64,000 nucleotides of DNA from Kitasatospora sp. MAP5-34 (GTDB taxonomy: Bacteria > Actinomycetota > Actinomycetes > Streptomycetales > Streptomycetaceae): NCBI RefSeq assembly GCF_029894335.1, contig NZ_JARXZC010000008.1:113368-177367 (forward strand), read 5' to 3'. The position numbers were made by a program, and so were the translations under genes. How positions within the stretch are numbered: position 1 is the stretch's first letter; each line of letters starts with the position of its first letter. Positions 1 through 8,199 of the stretch are shown one piece after another. A model generated the notes under the pieces. That model saw only the letters and a program-made list of their open reading frames with translations, ran no database searches and was not told the DNA's origin.

Positions 1-166
1 GCGTCCGGGCGTGCACGGCGAAGGCCCTGGTCAGGTTGGACTCGGTGCCGCGCTTCTCCAGCACGGTCACCCGCAGCCCGGCGGTGGCCAGATCGCCGGC
101 CAGCAGGAGCCCGGTGGGCCCTGCCCCGACGATCACGACATCGGAGGTCAGCTGCGGCTCGGACAT
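1..166 (-). CDS. FAD-dependent monooxygenase, N-terminal part (runs off the window)
   Basis: Only the first 55 codons lie in the window. The ATG is at 166-164 on the minus strand and the reading frame continues past base 1. After MSEPQLTSD comes VVIVGAGPTGLLLAGDLA, the beta-alpha-beta dinucleotide fold (GxGPxG) that binds FAD, followed by VTVLEKR with the acidic residue that holds the adenosine ribose. This start is typical of the PHBH-like class A aromatic hydroxylases (FAD_binding_3). The substrate cannot be told from this fragment. The gene lies downstream of paaN on the same strand but a strong hairpin separates them, so it is probably a separate transcript. Confidence 0.8.
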   Translation of the reverse strand, partial: MSEPQLTSDVVIVGAGPTGLLLAGDLATAGLRVTVLEKRGTESNLTRAFAVHART

Positions 167-278
167 CGGCGTCTCCCGGTGGTCGGCACGAGCCGGTTCT
201 CGGCTCGCTCCCAGCCTTCCATCATCGCTGCTCCAGGGGGACAGTTGAAGCAGGATTGACGGTCCGTCCGGGCAAACG

Positions 279-333
279 CCAGGGGCTCCGCCCACCGATT
301 CGCGCACGCGGTTCGGCGGAGCGGAGCCCCTGG
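279..333 (-). terminator. Hairpin terminator downstream of paaN
   Basis: CCAGGGGCTCCGC at 279-291 pairs perfectly with GCGGAGCCCCTGG at 321-333. It begins 11 bases beyond the paaN stop codon. No T-run follows, as is common for actinomycete terminators. The loop holds the phrase TTCGCGCACGCGGTTC, which recurs in the dispersed repeat copies at 5266-5330 and 49513-49573. Confidence 0.75.
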
Positions 334-343
334 GGGTACGGCC

Positions 344-2044
344 TCAGCTGTGGCGCCGGACCTCGACCACCCGGAACCGGTTGGAGACGAACGCCGCGTC
401 GCAGTACGCCGAGTTGGCGGACGGGTTGGCGCCGGTGCCGTGCAGGTCGGAGAAGGCCGCCGTCTGGTTGGCGTACACGCCGCCGGTCAGGTTGAGCGAG
501 AGCGAGACCCCGGTGTCCAGGCAGGCGTCGACCAGGGCCGACTCGACCTGCTCGGACACGGTGTAGCCGGACGCCGTCATCGCGCCCTGCTCCCGTACGG
601 TGCGCCGCATCAGCTCCACGCCGGCCTCGCTGGAGTCCACCGCCACCGCGAAGTAGACCGGTCCGAAGCACTCCGACATGAAGGTGGCCCGGTCGTCCGG
701 CTTGTCGGAGTCGGCCTTGATCAGCGCGGGCGTGCGCAGCACCGCCGCCGGGAACTCCTTCGACGCCACCACCCGTGGGGCCAGCGCGAGTTCGCCGTAC
801 TCGCCGCCGGACGCCTGGACGGTGCGCTGCAGCACGCCCGGGTTGACCACGGCGCCGAGGATGGCGGCGGCGCGGGCGTCGTCCGAGAGCAGGCCGTCGA
901 TCGCGGCGGCCAGGTCGGTGACGACCTCGTCGTAGGTCTTGCTGCCCTCGTCGGTGCTGACGCCGGTGCGGGGGATCAGCAGGTTCTGCGGGGTGGTGCA
1001 CATCTGGCCGCTGTAGAGCGAGAGCGAGAAGGCCAGGTTGTTCAGCATGCCACGGTAGTTGTCGGTCGAGTCGATCACGACCGTGTTGACGGCGGCCTTC
1101 TCGGTGTAGACCTGGGCCTGCTGGGCGTTGGTCTCCAGCCAGTCGCCGAAGGCGGTCGAGCCGGTGTAGTCGATGACCTTGATCTCGGGCCGGACGGCCA
1201 GCGCCTGGGCGATGGTCGAGCCCTCGTGCTCGGCGGCCAGGCAGACCACGTTCGGGTCGAAGCCGGCCTCGGCGAGCACCTCGCGGGCCACCCGTACGGT
1301 CAGCGCGAGCGGCAGGGTGGCGCGGGGGTGCGGCTTGACCAGGACGGGGTTGCCGGTGGCCAGCGAGGCGAACAGGCCCGGGTAGCCGTTCCAGGTCGGG
1401 AAGGTGTTGCAGCCGATCAGCAGGGCCAGGCCGCGCGGGACGACGGTGAAGTCCTTGACCATGCTGAGCGGGTCGCGCTTGCCCTGCGGCTTGGTCCAAC
1501 TCGCGCGCTGCGGCAGCCGGGTCTGCTCGGCGTACGCGTACGCGACCGCTTCCAGGCCACGGTCCTGGGCGTGCGGGCCACCGGCCTGGAAGGCCATCCC
1601 GTACGCCTGGCCGGTGGTGTGCATCACCGCGTGCGCGAACTCGTTCGACCGGGCGTTGATCCGGGCCAGGATCTCCAGGCAGACCGCCGCGCGGGCGGCG
1701 GGGGTCGCCGAGGCCCAGCCGGGACGGGCCGTCTCCATCGCCGCGATCAGCGCGTCCGGCTCGAAGTGCGGGTAGCTGACGCCCATTTCGATCCCGTACG
1801 GCGAGGACTCGCCGCCGACCGGCTCCCCGTCGGTCGGCTGGCCGTCGATCACGAACGGCAGGCCGAGCACCGACTCGAAGGCGGCCTTGCCGTCCTCAAG
1901 CGCGGTCTCCCCGTACGCCTTCGGGAACTCGGGGTACGGCGACCAGTAGTCGCGGGAGACGCTCGCGTCGAGCGCGCGGGTCAGCGTCTCCTGGTGACGG
2001 TCGATCAGTTCGGCGACAAAGGGGTGGTCGGCCGCAGCAGTCAT
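344..2044 (-). CDS. paaN: Phenylacetic acid degradation protein PaaN (aldehyde dehydrogenase family)
   Basis: A 566-residue protein of the actinobacterial PaaN branch of the aldehyde dehydrogenase superfamily, the length expected for that family. PaaN-type enzymes oxidise the ring-opened aldehyde of phenylacetyl-CoA catabolism in the cytosol. The catalytic cysteine lies in SGQMCTTPQNLL, and the NAD-domain features around TFPTWNGYPGLFASLATGNPV are intact. The ATG at 2044 is chosen because GGAGGAG stands 5-6 bases upstream; the open frame extends further but has no family-like residues there. A palindrome 43 bases upstream of the start (2087-2100) looks like a PaaR-type operator, and a TetR gene lies 2.6 kb away. 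No ring epoxidase genes (paaABCDE) are in this window. Confidence 0.9.
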   Translation of the reverse strand: MTAAADHPFVAELIDRHQETLTRALDASVSRDYWSPYPEFPKAYGETALEDGKAAFESVLGLPFVIDGQPTDGEPVGGESSPYGIEMGVSYPHFEPDALIAAMETARPGWASATPAARAAVCLEILARINARSNEFAHAVMHTTGQAYGMAFQAGGPHAQDRGLEAVAYAYAEQTRLPQRASWTKPQGKRDPLSMVKDFTVVPRGLALLIGCNTFPTWNGYPGLFASLATGNPVLVKPHPRATLPLALTVRVAREVLAEAGFDPNVVCLAAEHEGSTIAQALAVRPEIKVIDYTGSTAFGDWLETNAQQAQVYTEKAAVNTVVIDSTDNYRGMLNNLAFSLSLYSGQMCTTPQNLLIPRTGVSTDEGSKTYDEVVTDLAAAIDGLLSDDARAAAILGAVVNPGVLQRTVQASGGEYGELALAPRVVASKEFPAAVLRTPALIKADSDKPDDRATFMSECFGPVYFAVAVDSSEAGVELMRRTVREQGAMTASGYTVSEQVESALVDACLDTGVSLSLNLTGGVYANQTAAFSDLHGTGANPSANSAYCDAAFVSNRFRVVEVRRHS

Positions 2045-2086
2045 GGTGCGCTCCTCCGAGGGGCGGACGGGACACCCCTCAGAGTA

Positions 2087-2100
2087 ACCGAACGATCGGT
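2087..2100. promoter_or_regulatory. Palindromic operator before paaN, PaaR-like
   Basis: The sequence is ACCGAACGATCGGT, with arms ACCGA and TCGGT exactly complementary. It fits the core ACCG-N2-CG-N2-CGGT that I recall for the TetR-type repressor PaaR of Corynebacterium. A near-identical site occurs at 5948-5961. Binding by the TetR protein encoded at 4651-5232 is inference. Confidence 0.6.
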
Positions 2101-2144
2101 CGGGGCAAGCCCCCAATTGCGGTTCTGTCGCCGCTGGGTCCTGG

Positions 2145-3422
2145 TTACGGCACGCCCAGTTCGAAGATGACGTACCCGGCGTACCAGCCGGAGGCGGCGG
2201 CGGTGAGGCCGAAGATCATGACCAACGAGGGCAGGCTGACCCGGCGCAGTGCCACCGCCAGCGGGACGAAGAGCGGGAAGGCGGGCAGTAGGTAGCGCGA
2301 GGTGTTGCCGAAGATCTGCTGGCTGCCGAGGACCATGACGATGGTCACCAGGGTGTAGACGATCAGGAACGCGGGGGTCCGCAGTCGTACCAGCAGGAAG
2401 AGCAGCACCGGCAGGGTGAGCACCAGCAGGACGGCGATCAGGTCCTCGGTGGGGTACCCGAAGAGGTAGTCGCTGTGTCCGAACAGCACCCCGCGCAGCA
2501 CGTTCGCGGTGTGCTGCCCGTAGTCGAAGAAGTGCAGCCAGGCGCCGCGCTGCAGGGTGAAGTAGCCGGTCAGGTCGCCCATCCGCCAGCCGACCCAGAA
2601 CACGTAGCCGAACAGGCCGAGCGGGGAGATGAGCATCGCCACCAGCGGGCGGAGGATGCCGTCCCGCCGTTGGTACAGGGCGATCAGGGCGGCGACGCCG
2701 AGCGCGGCGATCAGGGCGGAGGCGGTCGGGCGGTTGAGGCCGGCCACCAGGGTGATCACCCCGGCCTCCACCCAGCGGCGGGTCAGCACGGCGTAGCAGG
2801 CCCAGGCGGCGAGCGCGACGAAGAGCGAGTCGGAGTACACCGCCCACTCGGCGCCGGAGCCCGGGAAGACGGCCCAGACGGCCGCCGCGATGATGCCCGT
2901 CCGCCGGTCGGTGAGCTTGGCGGTGACGGCGAAGATCCCGGCCGCCGCGACGAACGAGGAGACCACCGAGACCAGCATCCCGGCGCCGTAGAGACCGAGG
3001 CCAGTGCAGTCGGAGACCAGCCGCATCAGCCCGGGGTAGAGCGGGAAGAAGGCGGCCGAGTTCTGGTCCACGGTCATCATCTGCCCGGCGGCCAGCGGCA
3101 CCAGCTGCGGGTGGTAGCCCTTCTCGGCGACCTGCTGGTACCACCAGCCGTCCCAGCTCTGCAGTACGTCCCAGACATGGGCCGCGCCGCCGTACCGGTA
3201 TTCCTTGGTGCGGAAGTCGCCGGAGGCGTCCAGCAGGTACATGAACGTGGTGAAGCCCAGCAGCTTCAACACCCCGAACACGGCCAGTGCGGGCCCGAAC
3301 CGGCGGGCGGCGCGCTGCGTCCACTGTTTGAGGCCGTCGCCCTCGGGGCCGCCGTCTCCGTCGTCGGCGGGGCTGTCCGGGAGTGAATATTCATCCGCCG
3401 GACGACTGGATATCGTGCTCAT
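2145..3422 (-). CDS. GT-C membrane mannosyltransferase, PIG-V family
   Basis: An integral membrane protein of 425 residues with about 9-10 hydrophobic segments. The first luminal loop carries SWDGWWYQQVAEKGYHP, the WDGxWY...GY signature of the PIG-V/GPI-mannosyltransferase II family, and YSDSLFVALAAW further on matches its S-[DE]-SLF motif. Such enzymes transfer a sugar from a polyprenyl phosphate donor on the outer face of the membrane. The divergent neighbour at 3590 encodes a polyprenyl-phosphate glycosyltransferase that could make that donor. The ATG at 3422 is preceded by GGGGA; a TTG 42 bases upstream is possible but has no better ribosome site. The acceptor is unknown. Confidence 0.78.
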   Translation of the reverse strand: MSTISSRPADEYSLPDSPADDGDGGPEGDGLKQWTQRAARRFGPALAVFGVLKLLGFTTFMYLLDASGDFRTKEYRYGGAAHVWDVLQSWDGWWYQQVAEKGYHPQLVPLAAGQMMTVDQNSAAFFPLYPGLMRLVSDCTGLGLYGAGMLVSVVSSFVAAAGIFAVTAKLTDRRTGIIAAAVWAVFPGSGAEWAVYSDSLFVALAAWACYAVLTRRWVEAGVITLVAGLNRPTASALIAALGVAALIALYQRRDGILRPLVAMLISPLGLFGYVFWVGWRMGDLTGYFTLQRGAWLHFFDYGQHTANVLRGVLFGHSDYLFGYPTEDLIAVLLVLTLPVLLFLLVRLRTPAFLIVYTLVTIVMVLGSQQIFGNTSRYLLPAFPLFVPLAVALRRVSLPSLVMIFGLTAAASGWYAGYVIFELGVP

Positions 3423-3589
3423 CGGATCCGATTCCCCGCCTGCTGCTGATTCTCTGGTCGTCAAGGACCCGTACCGCCCTGAGCCTAGGCGATGTGGTGG
3501 TAATCGGGCCGCGAGGTCTCATATCGGATTAAGGCGGCGCAGGTAAAATCTGACCAGCCTACCGACGTCGCCTGGGGCGGGAAGACCAT

Positions 3590-4579
3590 ATGACTTCCGA
3601 ACATGCAGAGACCGCACTCTCCGTGGTCATCCCGATGTACAACGAAGAGGAAGCCCTTCCAGCCCTGATCGCCCGACTGCGCCCGGTCCTGGACGGGATC
3701 GGCGTTCCGTACGAGGTGGTGGCCGTCGACGACGGCAGCAAGGACAAGACCGCCGAGCTGCTCGGAGACTTCCGGCACGCCTGGCCGGAGCTGCGGGTGG
3801 TCCGGCTGCGCCGGAACTCCGGGCACCAGGCGGCCCTCACGGCCGGTCTGCACCGGGCGGTCGGCCGGTACGTGGCGAGCATCGACGCCGACCTGCAGGA
3901 CCCGCCGGAGAAGATCCCGGAGATGCTGGACCTCGCGCTGGAACGGCAGCTCGACATCGTCTACGGCGTACGCAACGACCGCAGCACCGACTCCGGCTTC
4001 AAGCGCCGCAGCGCCGGCGCCTACTACTGGCTGATGCGCCGCCTGGCCGGCAAGCAGATGCCCGCCCAGGCCGGAGACTTCCGTCTGCTCAGCCGGGAGG
4101 CCGTCGAGGCGATCAAGGCGCTGCCGGACCAGCAGCAGGTCTACCGCCTGCTGGTGCCCTGGCTGGGCTTCCCGAGCGGCGAGGTGCACTACCAGCGCGA
4201 CGAGCGGGTCGCCGGTGAGACCAAGTACCCGCTCAGCAAGATGATCAGGCTCGCCGTCGACAGCGTCACCGGGTTCTCGGCCGCCCCGCTGCGGCTGGCC
4301 ACCTGGCTCGGGGTGACCAGCTTCTTCGCGTGCCTGGGGCTGCTGGTCTTCACGGTGGTCGCGTACGTCTCCGGGAAGACCGTGCCGGGCTGGACGTCCC
4401 TGTTCGTCGGGGTGCTGTTCATCGGTGCCGTCCAGCTGATCTGCGTCGGTCTGCTCGGCGAGTACATCGGCCGGATATACACCGCTGTGCAGCGACGCCC
4501 CACCTACTTCATCGGCTACGACTCGGCGGACGAGCCCGCGCTCCGGCTGTCCCCGGCCCGGTTCGAGGGCAGGGTCTGA
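3590..4579 (+). CDS. Family 2 glycosyltransferase, GtrB/DPM1-like (polyprenyl-phosphate sugar synthase)
   Basis: A 329-residue protein. The GT-A catalytic domain occupies residues 1-225 with SVVIPMYNEEE, the nucleotide-binding VVAVDDGSKDKT and the DxD-containing SIDADLQDPPE. Two C-terminal transmembrane helices (about 240-300) anchor it to the inner face, as in GtrB/DPMS enzymes, and the helix-joining region ends at GEYIGRIYTAVQRRPTYF. It should transfer glucose or mannose from a nucleotide sugar to polyprenyl phosphate. It is divergent from the PIG-V-type transferase and shares a 167-base intergenic region with it, which supports a donor-synthase and transferase partnership. Confidence 0.85.
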   Translation: MTSEHAETALSVVIPMYNEEEALPALIARLRPVLDGIGVPYEVVAVDDGSKDKTAELLGDFRHAWPELRVVRLRRNSGHQAALTAGLHRAVGRYVASIDADLQDPPEKIPEMLDLALERQLDIVYGVRNDRSTDSGFKRRSAGAYYWLMRRLAGKQMPAQAGDFRLLSREAVEAIKALPDQQQVYRLLVPWLGFPSGEVHYQRDERVAGETKYPLSKMIRLAVDSVTGFSAAPLRLATWLGVTSFFACLGLLVFTVVAYVSGKTVPGWTSLFVGVLFIGAVQLICVGLLGEYIGRIYTAVQRRPTYFIGYDSADEPALRLSPARFEGRV

Positions 4580-4650
4580 CAGCGGCCCGGGTACGGGTGC
4601 CCCAGGCCCCCGGCTGACGTGCTGCCAGGGCGCCGGGGATACTCGTTCGT

Positions 4651-5232
4651 ATGGCCGAGAACAACACCCGCACCGCGTACACCGTCGAGTCGCTGCTCGC
4701 GGTGACGGTAGAGGTCTTCAACGAGCGCGGGTACGACGGGACCTCGATGGAGGACCTGTCCCGGGCGGCCGGTATCTCCAAGTCGTCGATCTACCACCAC
4801 GTACGAGGCAAGGAGGAGCTGCTCCGGCTCGCCGTCGGGCGGGCGCTGGACTCGCTCTTCGGCATCCTGGACGAGCCCGCCGCCGTGACCGGCCGCCCGG
4901 TGGACCGGCTGGAGCACGTCGTGCTGCGGACCACCGAGGTGCTGCTCGCCGAGCTCCCGTACGTCACCCTGCTGCTCCGGGTGCGGGGCAACACCACGAC
5001 CGAGCTGTGGGCGCTGGAGCGCCGCCGGGACTTCGACCACCAGGTGGCCGAGCTGGTCCGGGCCGCCGTGGCGGCGGGCGAGCTGCGTTCGGATGTCGAA
5101 CCCCGGCTGGCGACCCGGCTGCTGTTCGGCATGATCAACTCGGTGGTGGAGTGGTACCGGCCCGGCGCGAAGGCGGCGGACGGCGTCGCCGAGGCGGTCG
5201 TGCATCTCGCCTTCGGCGGGTTGCGGGCTTGA
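4651..5232 (+). CDS. TetR/AcrR family transcriptional regulator (candidate PaaR)
   Basis: A 193-residue protein with an N-terminal TetR helix-turn-helix. AVTVEVFNERGYDGTSMEDL is followed by the recognition helix in SRAAGISKSSIYHHVRGKEEL. The C-terminal ligand domain is divergent, as usual for this family. The gene lies between two palindromes of the same sequence, one before paaN and one before the E1/E2 operon, so it may repress both in response to an acyl- or aryl-CoA ester. That role is inference from position and site similarity. No palindrome of this type is visible in its own 70-base upstream gap. Confidence 0.85.
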   Translation: MAENNTRTAYTVESLLAVTVEVFNERGYDGTSMEDLSRAAGISKSSIYHHVRGKEELLRLAVGRALDSLFGILDEPAAVTGRPVDRLEHVVLRTTEVLLAELPYVTLLLRVRGNTTTELWALERRRDFDHQVAELVRAAVAAGELRSDVEPRLATRLLFGMINSVVEWYRPGAKAADGVAEAVVHLAFGGLRA

Positions 5233-5265
5233 CGCTGGGGGCCTGGCGGGGCTGAACGCGGCGGT

Positions 5266-5330
5266 GAGGTGCGGGCCGTTGCCTTCCGGTTTCGCGCACG
5301 CGGTTCATTGAGCAGAGCCTCGCGCCCTTG
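5266..5330 (-). repeat. Dispersed intergenic repeat (copy 1 of a family)
   Basis: Read on the minus strand this segment contains GGGCGCGAGGCTCTGCT, then CGCGTGCGCGAAACCGGAAG, then CAACGGCCCGCACC. The same 60-odd bases, with about eight differences, occur on the plus strand at 49513-49573, inside cydCD. Here it fills the gap between the convergent TetR and Lrp genes and may also serve as a transcription stop. Confidence 0.75.
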
Positions 5331-5366
5331 ACTGTGGCCGGCCGATTGCCTGAGAAGTTGGTGAGG

Positions 5367-5846
5367 TCAGACCGGGGGGACCTGGTCGGTCTCCTCGAAG
5401 ACCAGCAGGGTCTGGGTGGCCAGGACGTCCGGGAACGACTGGATCCGGCCGAGCACCAGCTCGCGCAGTGCGTGGTTGTCGGCGGTGTGGACCAGCAGCA
5501 GTACGTCGAACTCGCCGCCCACCAGGGCGATGTGGGCCACCCCGGGTAGGCCGAGCAGTTGCTCGCGGACCGTCCGCCAGGAGTTCTGCACGATCTTGAG
5601 GGTGATGTACGCGGTGGCTCCCTGCCCCGCCCGTTCGTGGTCGACCCGGGCGGTGAAGCCGCGAATCACGCCGTCCTCGACCATCCTGGAGATCCGGGCG
5701 TACGCGTTCGCCCGGGACACGTGCACCCGCTCGGCGACCGAACGTATCGACGCCCGGCCGTCCTGCTGGAGCAGACGAAGGATCGCACGGTCGACCCGGT
5801 CGAGCCGGTCCGCGCGCTCCGACCTGGACATCTGTTCAGCGGACAT
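5367..5846 (-). CDS. Lrp/AsnC family transcriptional regulator (BkdR-like)
   Basis: A 159-residue protein with an N-terminal AsnC-type helix-turn-helix (DRAILRLLQQDGRASIRSVA, then ERVHVSRANAYARISRMVEDG) and a C-terminal RAM ligand-binding domain (ITLKIVQN..., HIALVGGEFDVLLLVHTADN). It is divergent from the E1alpha/E1beta/E2 genes, the standard place for a Bkd regulator that senses branched-chain amino acids. The ATG at 5846 has GGAGG 10 bases upstream. The shared 216-base region holds its promoter, the dehydrogenase promoter and the TetR-type palindrome at 5948. Confidence 0.88.
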   Translation of the reverse strand: MSAEQMSRSERADRLDRVDRAILRLLQQDGRASIRSVAERVHVSRANAYARISRMVEDGVIRGFTARVDHERAGQGATAYITLKIVQNSWRTVREQLLGLPGVAHIALVGGEFDVLLLVHTADNHALRELVLGRIQSFPDVLATQTLLVFEETDQVPPV

Positions 5847-5947
5847 GGTCCCCCACCCTCCGAAAATGGACGTGCTGCAACAAGTCGACCGCCGATCGGA
5901 CCGAATGTCCACCACCTTGCCGCAGCTGTGGCCAGAATGACCAGACG

Positions 5948-5961
5948 ACCGAACAATCGGT
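5948..5961. promoter_or_regulatory. Palindromic operator before the E1/E2 operon, PaaR-like
   Basis: The sequence is ACCGAACAATCGGT. It differs from the site before paaN only at one central base (CA instead of CG). It lies about 100 bases upstream of the E1alpha start and about the same distance from the Lrp start, so it could affect either promoter. Confidence 0.55.
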
Positions 5962-6062
5962 AGGGAGGAACGGCCCGGCGACGAGCACTGGCACCCCTCG
6001 TGCACCACGGCATCACCACTGCCCCCGCTGCACCCCTCCCCCACCCTCTGGAGGTGCCCGAG

Positions 6063-7205
6063 ATGACCGTTCTCGATCACAGACACCTGGCTCCCGTCCC
6101 CGGGTGGCTGCCCGGTGCGACCGGCCCCCGCAGCGACCCCGCACCGCTGCTGCCCGACGCCGCGCCCGTACGGGTCCTCGGCACGCCCGCCCTGGACAAG
6201 GCCGACCCGCTGCTGCTCCGCGAGCTCTACCGCCGGCTGGTCGTCGGCCGCCGCTACAACCAGCAGGCCACCACCCTCACCAAGCAGGGCCGGCTCGCCG
6301 TCTACCCGGCCTCCACCGGCCAGGAGGCCTGCCAGGTCGCCGCCGCGCTCGCACTGCGCGAGGACGACTGGCTCTTCCCGAGCTACCGCGACACCCTCGC
6401 CGTGGTCTCCCGGGGTGTCGACCCGCTGGCCGCGCTCACCCTGCTGCGCGGCAACGCCCACACCGGCTACGACCCGCGCGCGGCCCGTACCGCGCCGCTC
6501 TGCACCCCGCTCGCCACGCAGGCCCCGCACGCCGTCGGCCTGGCGCACGCCGCCCGGCTGCGCGGCTCGGACACCGTCGCACTGGCCCTGCTCGGCGACG
6601 GCGGCACCAGCGAGGGCGACTTCCACGAGGCGCTCAACTTCGCGGCCGTACTGCACGCCCCCGTGGTCTTCCTGGTGCAGAACAACGGCTACGCGATCTC
6701 CGTCCCGCTCACCCAGCAGTCCGCCGCACCCAGCCTGGCGCACAAGGCGGTCGGCTACGGCATGCCCGGCCGGCTGGTGGACGGCAACGACGCGGTCGCG
6801 ATGCACTCGGTGCTCAGCGAGGCGATCGAGTACGCCCGCAACGGCGGTGGCCCGACCCTGATCGAGGCGCTCACCTACCGGATCGAGGCGCACACCAACG
6901 CCGACGACGCCACCCGCTACCGCGAGGCCGCGGAGGTGACGGCCTGGCGGGAGCACGACCCGATCCTGCTGATGGACCGCCACCTGCGGGCCGCCGGGAT
7001 ACTCGACGACGAGTTGGTCCAGGACGCCGCCGACGAGGCCGAGGCGCTCGCGGCCCGGATGCGCGCCGAGTTCCACGCCGAGCCGGTGCTCGACCCGCAC
7101 GCGCTCTTCGCCCACGTCTACGCCGAGCCCACCCCACAACTGCGCGAGCAAGCCTCCCAGCTCGCCGCCGAGTTGGCCGCCGAGTCCGAGGTGCACGAGC
7201 GATGA
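6063..7205 (+). CDS. bkdA: Branched-chain 2-oxoacid (or pyruvate) dehydrogenase E1 alpha subunit
   Basis: A 380-residue thiamine-diphosphate enzyme subunit. The ThDP/Mg motif runs from LLGDGGTSEGDFHEALN (about residue 177) to the asparagines in LVQNNGYAISVP. PASTGQEACQVAAAL and WLFPSYRD are typical E1alpha segments. With E1beta it decarboxylates a 2-oxoacid and passes the acyl group to the lipoyl arm of E2. ATG 6063 follows GGAGGTG at good spacing; the frame upstream is not conserved. Gene order alpha-beta-E2 without E3, plus the divergent Lrp gene, favours a bkd operon, but sequence alone does not separate bkd from pdh. Confidence 0.87.
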   Translation: MTVLDHRHLAPVPGWLPGATGPRSDPAPLLPDAAPVRVLGTPALDKADPLLLRELYRRLVVGRRYNQQATTLTKQGRLAVYPASTGQEACQVAAALALREDDWLFPSYRDTLAVVSRGVDPLAALTLLRGNAHTGYDPRAARTAPLCTPLATQAPHAVGLAHAARLRGSDTVALALLGDGGTSEGDFHEALNFAAVLHAPVVFLVQNNGYAISVPLTQQSAAPSLAHKAVGYGMPGRLVDGNDAVAMHSVLSEAIEYARNGGGPTLIEALTYRIEAHTNADDATRYREAAEVTAWREHDPILLMDRHLRAAGILDDELVQDAADEAEALAARMRAEFHAEPVLDPHALFAHVYAEPTPQLREQASQLAAELAAESEVHER

Positions 7206-8197
7206 GCACAGCAGTACAGACCCGCACTTCCACCATGGCGCAGGCGCTCAACTCGGCGCTCAAGGACGCGATGCGGGCCGACCCGACGGTCCACGTCATG
7301 GGCGAGGACGTCGGCGCGCTCGGCGGTGTCTTCCGGATCACCGACGGCCTGACCGCCGAGTTCGGCGCCGACCGCTGCCTGGACACCCCGCTCGCCGAGG
7401 CCGGCATCCTCGGCACCGCGATCGGCATGGCGATGTACGGGCTGCGGCCCGTCGTGGAGATGCAGTTCGACGCCTTCGCCTACCCGGCGATGGAGCAACT
7501 CGTCTCGCACGTGGCCAAGATGCGCAACCGTACGGCCGGCGCGATGCCGCTGCCGATCACCATCCGGATCCCGTACGGCGGCGGCATCGGCGGCGTCGAG
7601 CACCACAGCGACTCCTCCGAGGCGTACTACACCCAGACCCCCGGCCTGCACGTCGTCACCCCCGCGACCGTCGCCGACGCGTACGGGCTGCTGCGCGCCT
7701 CGATCGCCTCCGACGACCCGGTGATCTTCCTGGAGCCCAAGCGCCTCTACTGGGGCAAGGCGGAGTGGGACCCGACCGCGCCGGTCGAGCCGATCGGGCG
7801 GGCGGCGCTGCGCCGGACCGGGCGGTCGGCCGTGCTGATCACGTACGGGCCCTCGCTGCCGGTCTGCCTGGAGGCGGCCGAGGCCGCGAAGGCGGAGGGC
7901 TGGGACCTCGCGGTGCTGGACCTGCGGACGCTGGTGCCGTTCGACGACGAGACGGTCTGCGAGGTGGTTCGCTCGGTCGGCCGGGCGGTCGTCGTGCACG
8001 AGTCGACCGGCTTCGGCGGCGTCGGCGCGGAGATCGCCGCCCGGGTCACCGAGCGCTGCTTCCACCACCTGGCCGCGCCCGTGCTGCGGGTGGCCGGCTT
8101 CGACATCCCGTACCCGCCACCGATGTTGGAGCACCACCACCTCCCCGGGGTGGACCGGATCCTGGACGCCGTGTCCCGGCTCCAGTGGGAGGAGTGA
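7202..8197 (+). CDS. bkdB: 2-oxoacid dehydrogenase E1 beta subunit
   Basis: A 331-residue E1beta. The start ATG overlaps the E1alpha stop (ATGA), which implies coupled translation. MGEDVGALGGVFRITDGL near the N-terminus carries the glutamate that activates ThDP. The transketolase central domain (VEMQFDAFAYPAMEQLVSHVAK) and C-terminal domain (AVLITYGPSLPVCLEAAEAA) are both complete. Together with the E1alpha it forms the heterotetrameric E1. The assignment to branched-chain substrates rests on operon layout. Confidence 0.88.
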   Translation: MSTAVQTRTSTMAQALNSALKDAMRADPTVHVMGEDVGALGGVFRITDGLTAEFGADRCLDTPLAEAGILGTAIGMAMYGLRPVVEMQFDAFAYPAMEQLVSHVAKMRNRTAGAMPLPITIRIPYGGGIGGVEHHSDSSEAYYTQTPGLHVVTPATVADAYGLLRASIASDDPVIFLEPKRLYWGKAEWDPTAPVEPIGRAALRRTGRSAVLITYGPSLPVCLEAAEAAKAEGWDLAVLDLRTLVPFDDETVCEVVRSVGRAVVVHESTGFGGVGAEIAARVTERCFHHLAAPVLRVAGFDIPYPPPMLEHHHLPGVDRILDAVSRLQWEE

Positions 8198-8199
8198 CG

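Noticed and set aside
350..2170. Long plus-strand frame opposite paaN
   Set aside because: Shadow of paaN, with composition typical of antisense frames and no domain.
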